64,000 bases of DNA from Pocillopora verrucosa (Eukaryota > Cnidaria > Anthozoa > Scleractinia > Pocilloporidae). Location of the stretch: contig NC_089312.1 of NCBI RefSeq assembly GCF_036669915.1, positions 19,926,817-19,990,816 on the forward strand. Reading direction: 5' to 3'. Positions 57,013 through 64,000 of the stretch are shown in pieces. The position numbers were made by a program, and so were the translations under genes. Under the pieces are notes generated by a model that did no database searches, was not told the origin of the DNA, and worked only from the letters and a program-made list of their open reading frames with translations. Each line of letters opens with the position of its first letter. The first letter of the stretch is position 1.

Positions 57013-59484
57013 AGGAGAAGGTCTCGAGCTTGTGCATTGACTTTCTAAATGCAATTTCTGTTTTATTTTAAATAATGAAATTGTTCAGGATCAAGAAAAA
57101 ACAAACTTCTACGTTGAGATGAATCTTATAAAAGACTGAAAATTTGGCACTTAGCTAAGGAGAGACATAAATATTAGAACGATCATTCATGGCTGCATGC
57201 TATTTTTTGATCAGTGACTTTTTTCTTTCATTTCATCTTCTTGATAGTAAACGCGTGAAACGGAAAACCAAGTAACGGCCAGTTGAATATGGAATTGAAT
57301 TAATGAACACGTGTTGGCTTCAATTTTTAACCAACAGGACCTCTAAACAGTCGCGATAAACAGAATGCAACACAGTCAAGCTGTCTCAGGCCTGAGCCCG
57401 CCTCAAACTGAACTTGGATCTCTGAGTTACGGGACAGCTATTCCGCCGGATAAATTCATGTCACTATTACACCTGCCCATATGGAACAGTCATGTCCCTT
57501 TTTCTCTATAGGAACAAGTCTTGGTTATATGATAGCTCTGTTTACCCAGGCAAAAGGCCATTCCAAACTCGGTGTAGATTTTTGGAATATTTCCTACTTT
57601 ATTATTATAGCAGAAAAAAGTGATACATAAAGAAATAATGGGAAGACCATCCGATCCACAACATTTTCTTTCAAACTAAATAAGTTTTATTTATCAACAT
57701 GAGTCAGATATGATGAAATTTTCATCTAGAACATTGTCACCGTAAACTAAGACATGTAGAAAATATAATAACAACGCAAAGTATCTCTAATTAAATTTCA
57801 TATCAGCTCGATCATGACTTGATTATTGAAGTAAAAGCTGTCAAAGATGATGAGAATAAAGAAAACCTCATTTTCAACTCCAAAAAATAGAAAAGGTAAC
57901 GCTTTAGTCGTTACGTACAATTAACGCTGTTTGTTGTAAGGTCGTGAAAAACTCGAAGGTTACAGCTAATAAAATCTTTGTTCTACAGGTGTTACTACCA
58001 TTGTAGCTATCGATTTAATTTTTTTTCCCGAAACCAATCGTTCAGATTTTTTGCGTTTACCTTGCCATTGATTTGGCAAGAACCCACGTCATTAGCTAAC
58101 AAGTCAAACTCGCAACGTTTAGGGCGACAACTTCCCTTAAACCTGTAATTAAGACACACACGTAAATGTCAAGTTTTGTACGATATAACATGTAATTTCC
58201 TCTGTTATTGGAGCAGCTCTGATAAGATCAATATCGCCGGATACTTATCAGCCCTATTACACTTCATTTTTGCGACACCTTATTTTTGCGATTTCCTCAA
58301 TACAGAAATGTGTAAAAGATGCCTTAGCTTGCTTTCGAATATCAATGAAAACACATGAAGTGAATGGATTTTGAACGATAATAAAAGCTCTTAAAATATC
58401 TGCTATTTACTTAATTTTCGCACGGGCAAAAGTTTACGACACACGCCTTTTTCAGTGATAGATTACAAAAATCATGAAGATAAGTTGTCACAAAACTTAA
58501 GTATAAAGAGGCACTTCGTGTTCATCAACAAGCTATCATGTGACCAGCAGAATGGTACGAAAAGTATCTTTAAGATCATAGCTATCAGAGAGGCGAAAGA
58601 AGTTCCCAGTACATATCTTCCTGAGTTCCTATTCATAGATATTACAAATGGCTTTTAAAACCGACGTTGGTCGAGGCCACAGGACGAGACGTGACCTCAA
58701 GGCGCGGCGTTTGACATCGATAATTCGGGAAACTGTAATTTGCACCGCAGCCTTCCTGTTTAACCACGCTTGTCAATCAAAACTGATAAAACGTAGCATT
58801 CAAGCGATCAACCTGCTCGTCTCCGAAAGATATTTATAAAAATTATGAGAGACAAAAAGCATGCCTCTTAAAAAAATTGCTCTCCTAGAAAACAGGCTCA
58901 ACTTGTAAGCGAGAGGAAAGTTCTAGGCAGTAATTGATTGGGAACACCCTCATACTCAAGGTCGTCTCTGAGTTTTTCTCAGGTACCGTTGATTTAGCAT
59001 AAGAACTGAAGACGCAATGTCATAATATTTTCTGTGTATAGCACTCTATCCCATGCAGGCCTGAATTTTTTCCAGGCTTTATTTTCACAGCTGCTCAAGT
59101 AGTGTTCATTACTGCGAAGATCGCTTTCATAATCACGTCTTTATCCGCAGTTCACATATATGATTTTCTTATATTCACAGTCACTCTATATTCTATCTTT
59201 TAAATTGGATCTACTTGAGTGGAACCAGTATCATATCACCTTCCGGCAAGGTGCATCCGAAAGCTGCGAAATGAAACCGTGAGAGATAATCAGCAAGGTT
59301 ATATCGACAATATTAAGTGACACTTAAAGCTTTTTGTGAAACGCCCCCGAACCTTACCGTACATATATAGTGAAAGTACTGGCTGTCTTGATGGAATATC
59401 TTGTGTTTGTGTCGTGTTTGATTTGAAACTTCATTGAACTGTACATTTTAAACATTTCTATTTGGGCCAGAGCCTCCTCTTGGA
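57013..59484. other. Intergenic, no gene seen
   Basis: AT-rich, with short open frames only. A GATGAGAATAAAGAAAAC word at 57848 matches the MITE at 46285-46495 and is probably a fragment. No promoter element is clear ahead of the next receptor. Confidence 0.55.
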
Positions 59485-60645
59485 ATGGATAACGTAAATC
59501 TTCTTTCCAACAACACAACTGTAAACGTGCATCAGACAAATGAAAAGCAACAAGAAAAGACGGTACCTGTAGCAGTTTCTCTCCTGATTTTGATTGCCCT
59601 TCTAGGATCCGCCGCAAATCTTCTTGTTGTAAGAGAAATATTAAAACTGAAGACAAGAAAGCTCCATGAGTATCTAATACTGAACTTGGCGACTACCGAC
59701 GCGGGGACGTGCCTAATAAGCATTCCTCTTGATATTGGAGAGCAGTTGACTGGCGAGTTTCCTTACGGAGCCGTTCTTTGCCACATCATTTATCCATTTC
59801 AATCCGTACTTGTTTATGTCTCCGTCATGACCCTGTTATTTATGTGTGTGGAGCGTTTCAGACTGATAGTCACACCACTGAAGCCAAGAATACGAGTTAA
59901 AACTGGTTTGACTGTCATAGCTGCTATATGGCTTTTATCCGGCCTTATGGTGCTACCTCTATCGCTTGTTCTGAAGTTGAAAGGATCTTCATGCAGTGAA
60001 GAATGGCCAAACGCTTATATTGTCAAGATGTTCACTGTCATCATTTTCATCCTTCTTTACTTAATACCTTTGAGTATCATGGCTTTACTCTACACTTGCA
60101 CGGTTTGCGTGCTTCAAAAAGATACGAGGTCCTTAAAGATAAAACGACAAAGAGGAACGAGAACATTCTCACAGGAATCCATCGATGACAGATTGGAGAG
60201 AAACTACACAGTTGTAAAAGCATTCGTGATATCTGTTCTTGTGTTTGCAATCTGCATGTTACCAACACATGTTACTTGGCTATGGCACGATTTTGGCAAC
60301 GGCTCCGAGAATCCTTACGGCTTATTTAACAAAGTGGCAACGTTTAGTAACATACTCACTTACACAAATTCTCTTGTTAACCCCTTTATTTTTGGCTCAA
60401 TCATGATTAATTTTGAGAGATTTGTAAACATTTTTAAAAATTTCATTTGCTGCCATTGTTTGAGAAGAGCGAACGATTTTTATGAAATTCGGTCCCCTTC
60501 GATGTCATCGCAGCTCGCAAATAGATCATTCTTCCTTTCTTTGTCTAAACCATCAGATATCCCCAGTTTTGAGATCAATGAAGTTGTCAAAGCTACAAAA
60601 ATTACTACTAAGGACCACAACTCATTTGCCACGATATTCCCTTGA
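59485..60645 (+). CDS. Rhodopsin-class GPCR, peptide-receptor-like (paralogue A2)
   Basis: 386 residues in one exon; ATG at 59485 (MDNVNLL) with NNT/NTT sequons after it. It is clearly paralogous to the minus-strand gene at 35808-36911. Shared features are LILNLA.TDAGTCL (TM2), GEFPYGA.LCHIIYP (Cys3.25), VLVYVSVMTLLFMCV (TM3), CMLPTHVTWLWHDFGNGS (TM6 and ECL3) and a TM7 ending in NP..FGSI. The TM3 ionic-lock motif is ERF instead of DRY, and NPxxY is NPFIF. ECL2 keeps its Cys (GSSCSEEWP). The C-tail begins with Cys residues (FICCHC), possible palmitoylation sites, and is longer than in its paralogue. The ligand is unknown. Confidence 0.92.
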   Translation: MDNVNLLSNNTTVNVHQTNEKQQEKTVPVAVSLLILIALLGSAANLLVVREILKLKTRKLHEYLILNLATTDAGTCLISIPLDIGEQLTGEFPYGAVLCHIIYPFQSVLVYVSVMTLLFMCVERFRLIVTPLKPRIRVKTGLTVIAAIWLLSGLMVLPLSLVLKLKGSSCSEEWPNAYIVKMFTVIIFILLYLIPLSIMALLYTCTVCVLQKDTRSLKIKRQRGTRTFSQESIDDRLERNYTVVKAFVISVLVFAICMLPTHVTWLWHDFGNGSENPYGLFNKVATFSNILTYTNSLVNPFIFGSIMINFERFVNIFKNFICCHCLRRANDFYEIRSPSMSSQLANRSFFLSLSKPSDIPSFEINEVVKATKITTKDHNSFATIFP

Positions 60646-62570
60646 TCAAATTTTCCGCCATGCTGCTGAACTGATAAGGAAATGAAAAACTTGCGTGACC
60701 ATACAATAATTCCACATACAAAACTAGAAACTACCATAGACTACTGTAACTGTCAGCAGCTCTAGGTCTTTATTTGACAAGTTCAAGGAAAAAAATGATT
60801 TTTTAAGTATTTTACGGTGCGTGTCTTCGGAAACATACAAAGTTTGTACGGCTTTTCAAAAACTCGTTTACTCGAGTTATCGCCATTCATTATAGCTTTA
60901 TCATCTTATTAGGTGGAAAGCTCTTTGTGTGTGTGTGTCTTGTTATTCGATATTTTATACTCTTTGTTAACTGACGAAAGAAAAGGGTATTTATGGTGAC
61001 AAATGTTCACCATCTTGCAAATTAAACTTGACAACAGTTTTTAACACAGAAACCATATTATCGATCCTCATTCTCGAATAACACTTGATGGAACCAATTG
61101 CAAATTAACATCACGACACTCGAAATTTGTTAAAACCAAGGCAAGTTAAAGTGCATTTTATCCTATCTTGTGAGATGATTTTTGGTCACGTCCTGACCAA
61201 GTTCCTTTTTCCGGTGTTTTTAAAATAAGGGATTTAATTATATAATGACGACCTCATTGTTAGCTGGGTAACACTGATTAAAGAGGATCGGGGAAGGAGA
61301 GGCGAACAAAATAGTTTTTGGTGAAAACAGAATGGCTCTTGGAATAGGGTCCAATAGATATGGAGGAGTTGATGCACAGAGCCGTTTTTCAAAAAGGTGA
61401 AAAAGGTAGTTGATATGTTATAAGGTGTTTTGTTTCATCGTTTTTTCGCTATTTAATACTGATTACATGACGTTGATATCTACTCCTTTTCCCGCACGGA
61501 CTAAAAAACTCATTAGTTATTCTCTCACTCAAAGTGATCTTCAAAGAGCTTTTCAAACTTTGATCAAGCAAAACAGTATTGTTACGATACAATGGTAAAG
61601 GTATCTGAGAGTGTAAATAAGAAGTGTTCATGGTCAAACTTAATAAAATCTATGAACTTGATCTTACTCAGAAGTCAAGAATGAAACTGACTTTTGATAA
61701 ACTGAACAATCAAGGAGAAAAGTGAAGTTTTAAGCTACCCCTCAAAGCAGTTCAGGCCAATGCGAAAAATAAGCAGGCTTGAAAAACCATACATACAGCT
61801 AACAAGAATAATCGGATGCTATCAGGAAATAAACGAGCTCTGCTACTAGCATAATCAGCATATTTTACTTGCACAATCTATAAAAGCAACCCCCTCTCTG
61901 TCCTACTATTTTCTCTTGACATAGGAGAACTATTTATTGACTAAGACCTTTCTGCGAAACCGATGAAGAAACTATCAACAGAAGGCCATAATTATAAACT
62001 TGGGATACGTGGATCATCCTAAAATACATTTCAGTGCAATTTCTATCAAAATTAATGATAGCAAGAAAAAAAACACTATCTTTCCTGATGATAAATAGCA
62101 AACCATGGAAGCGTTTCACAGTTTAGAGCACTGAAGGATTGTAGCAATTCTTTGCCATCAGGGAAGAGGATTGTGACTCTGAACAGTCAGCCCAGTCACA
62201 CACGATCATGTGATCATTCGTTCGAATAGACACACCGAGTGAATCAACCAGGTGCTGACTGGTGTGTCTTAGAAAATGACTATTTACAGTAAACAGGAAC
62301 ATTTTATCGTTCTAAAGGCTCTCCACGAATGATTACCACGCCACTAAGAATTGTGAACGCCACAGACTTCGATTCTTCTATTCTCTCATCTCCAGGCCCC
62401 TTTTCTCCTGTTGTTCTCAGTTCAGATATTTCCACTCAGAATTAAACAATTAGACTCGCTTTTCAGAAAATCTTGCCATGGAAATGTTCCCTTTTCTTCT
62501 ACTTATTGTAATTCTCGATGATCCATTTAACTCTTGCAAAACTTTCTCACGTAATTATAACGAATGAAGA
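60646..62570. other. Intergenic, no gene seen
   Basis: Short GT-rich run near 60928-60940. No coding or RNA feature is recognised. Confidence 0.55.
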
Positions 62571-62573
62571 GCT

Positions 62574-63702
62574 TCATACTGATGACCAGTCATTTGGACT
62601 CTCCACGGACTACCAGTCGGCGGCTTCAATTCAACCCACTGAAATTTCACATAGGCCAACATTCTTGGGCTGGTAACGGACTTCGTAGATTCCATTTTTT
62701 CCATTTTATAATCTTCGATTTTCTTCTTTTCATCTTCATCTGGTGGGAGCGGATTTTTACGTTCACTTGGTCTTGTTCATCATAAAACTGATTTCCCTCT
62801 GAATCTAGTGACTGTAAATTTAGTTTCGGTTCCTAGTTGTACTTCTTCCAAACACTCGACCCGAAATTAAATTTTTAAGAGAATCAATTTTTTCTGGGTT
62901 ACACGATAATTGAAATGTTTTGGTTTAAAAAATTTTATATCCTCCGCGGTTAAAAGTTCTCACAGCGACCAGAAGCAGCATATCCTGCCTGCAGAATTTC
63001 AGGGCTGATGTTTCTTTGAACAATTCATTCGCCATTTTCAACAGCACCTCTTAGCTCGGTAGCGAACAATCGAAAGTTTTCGATTTTTTCTACGTAATTC
63101 TTTTCTTGGGTGGTTTGATTTCCGTTAGCTTGGTATGAATGACGGTTTCATGTTCCCTCGCAATGCGAGTAACTTCTTCCACAGTTTTGGTCACCAATCT
63201 CTTGGCAGCGCAGATTTCGTTCTCGCTTTTCTTCATCAGTTCAGTTTGTTTTATTATCTTTGTTTGAATAAAATCAAGTTGAGCACTGACCCTGGCAAAC
63301 ACTTGCGACAGATGCAGCTTTTGTTCTTCGGTGACTTACTGCACTTGTTGCAAATACAAACGTTGCAGTTTTGACAATAATATTCAAGCGATTCATTATC
63401 GTGATATTTCTCAGGACACGGGCCTGTGCATTAACTCCTCCGCATCATGTGCTTTCAAATTATCGATCAAAACATTGCGGTGACCTCTTGTGGCCTTGAG
63501 GCGCTGATGAGCCTCAAAACAAGCTGCACAAACAAAGCTCCAGCAAACAAAACAGTTATGGTATCGTGTTCTTCGCAGCTGCTGCATCCCTGAGCCTCTG
63601 CACTGCCGTCTCTCAGAGCTAAGATATCCGTCAATCGGTTGAGATGAAGATTTTGGGATTTTCGACTGTTTCTAAACACTGTAGACATTCGACTTCTTTC
63701 AT
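62574..63702 (-). pseudogene. Degenerate TRIM-type gene (RING remnant, two B-boxes, coiled coil, filamin repeat)
   Basis: Homology runs across several frames. A RING start (MKEVECLQCLETVENPKI) at 63702 jumps to HLNRLTDILALRDGSAEAQG, so most of the RING is deleted. B-box 1 (CSSCEEHDT.., then CFVCWSFVCAACFEAHQRL) carries a frameshift. A stop after HRPVS interrupts the lead into B-box 2 (SLEYYCQNCNVCICNKC). The coiled coil (VSAQLDFIQTKIIKQTELMK.. to 63090) and a filamin-type domain (DSEGNQFYDEQDQVNVKI, NGIYEVRYQPKNVGLCEISV) follow, with many stops to about 62574. The order matches TRIM2/3/45/71-type E3 ligases, which are numerous in cnidarians. No NHL repeats are seen, so the 3' end is lost. No functional product is expected. 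Confidence 0.85.
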
Positions 63703-64000
63703 GAGATTTCTAAACAGTTGTTCAACATGTCTGAATACTACAATGGGGATCGCTTGAACTCCACTGATCATGCTTAAATAGCCATAAGAGGGTAAGGGGT
63801 TAGGTTAGATTTAAAACTTTTTCCCGTCTACCCTTTGGAGGATTTTCAATCAACATGTATTTTACCATCAAAGGTGTAAGTTAAATGCTGTCAATTCAAT
63901 TTTCTCTTATGAAGTGCGGTGAATGGGATTTTAGAATACCGATAATCCGCCATAGCGGTGAGGGAATCAGTTTTTTTTTCAATTTTATATACTCATCATG
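63703..64000. other. Flank of the TRIM pseudogene, no gene seen
   Basis: The minus strand upstream of the pseudogene start contains a short in-frame VEQLFRNL-like stretch that may belong to it. Otherwise nothing is recognised up to the window end. Confidence 0.5.

Noticed and set aside
1-64000. Bacterial-type systems such as operons, CRISPR arrays or insertion sequences
   Set aside because: Spliced genes with GT-AG introns, AT-rich introns and animal protein families throughout; no regularly spaced repeats were seen.

Overview
The window is eukaryotic, AT-rich animal DNA with long introns and many short diverged repeats. The protein families (an INCENP, a diacylglycerol lipase, and intronless rhodopsin-class receptors of cnidarian type) and several repeat families that I recall from stony-coral assemblies suggest a cnidarian, most likely a scleractinian coral. 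The species cannot be read from the sequence.

Layout. 1-4.6 kb is a set of diverged direct duplications. Within it, on the minus strand, sits a candidate three-exon gene for a 70-residue secreted or membrane-anchored peptide, plus decayed copies; one copy carries a GC-rich hexamer repeat that would read as (Asp-Ala)7. 5.0-5.5 kb holds an unrecognised small coding candidate. 5684-11842 (minus) is INCENP, the Aurora B scaffold of the chromosomal passenger complex, in six exons. 12370-31528 (plus) is an sn-1-specific diacylglycerol lipase (DAGL), the 2-arachidonoylglycerol synthase, in sixteen phase-consistent exons. The two genes are head to head with 527 bp between start codons.

35.8-60.6 kb is a cluster of class A GPCRs. 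It holds two peptide-receptor-like paralogues in opposite orientation (36911-35808 minus, 59485-60645 plus), one further neuropeptide-receptor-like gene (39144-41524 minus), a broken receptor (47909-48881 plus), and a head-to-head pair that lacks the conserved TM3-ECL2 disulphide cysteine (52628-53623 minus, 56023-57012 plus). The last kilobase holds a degenerate TRIM-type gene (minus).

Working together. INCENP and DAGL are functionally unrelated but share a promoter interval, and I recall that both human orthologues map to 11q12. DAGL makes a lipid messenger, and the disulphide-less receptor pair resembles the MECA receptor group that includes cannabinoid receptors. A ligand link is only a hypothesis. 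The repeats are mostly MITE or foldback elements, one LINE 3' fragment and one tRNA-derived SINE-like unit. Exon boundaries were placed by eye from splice consensus, reading phase and family homology.
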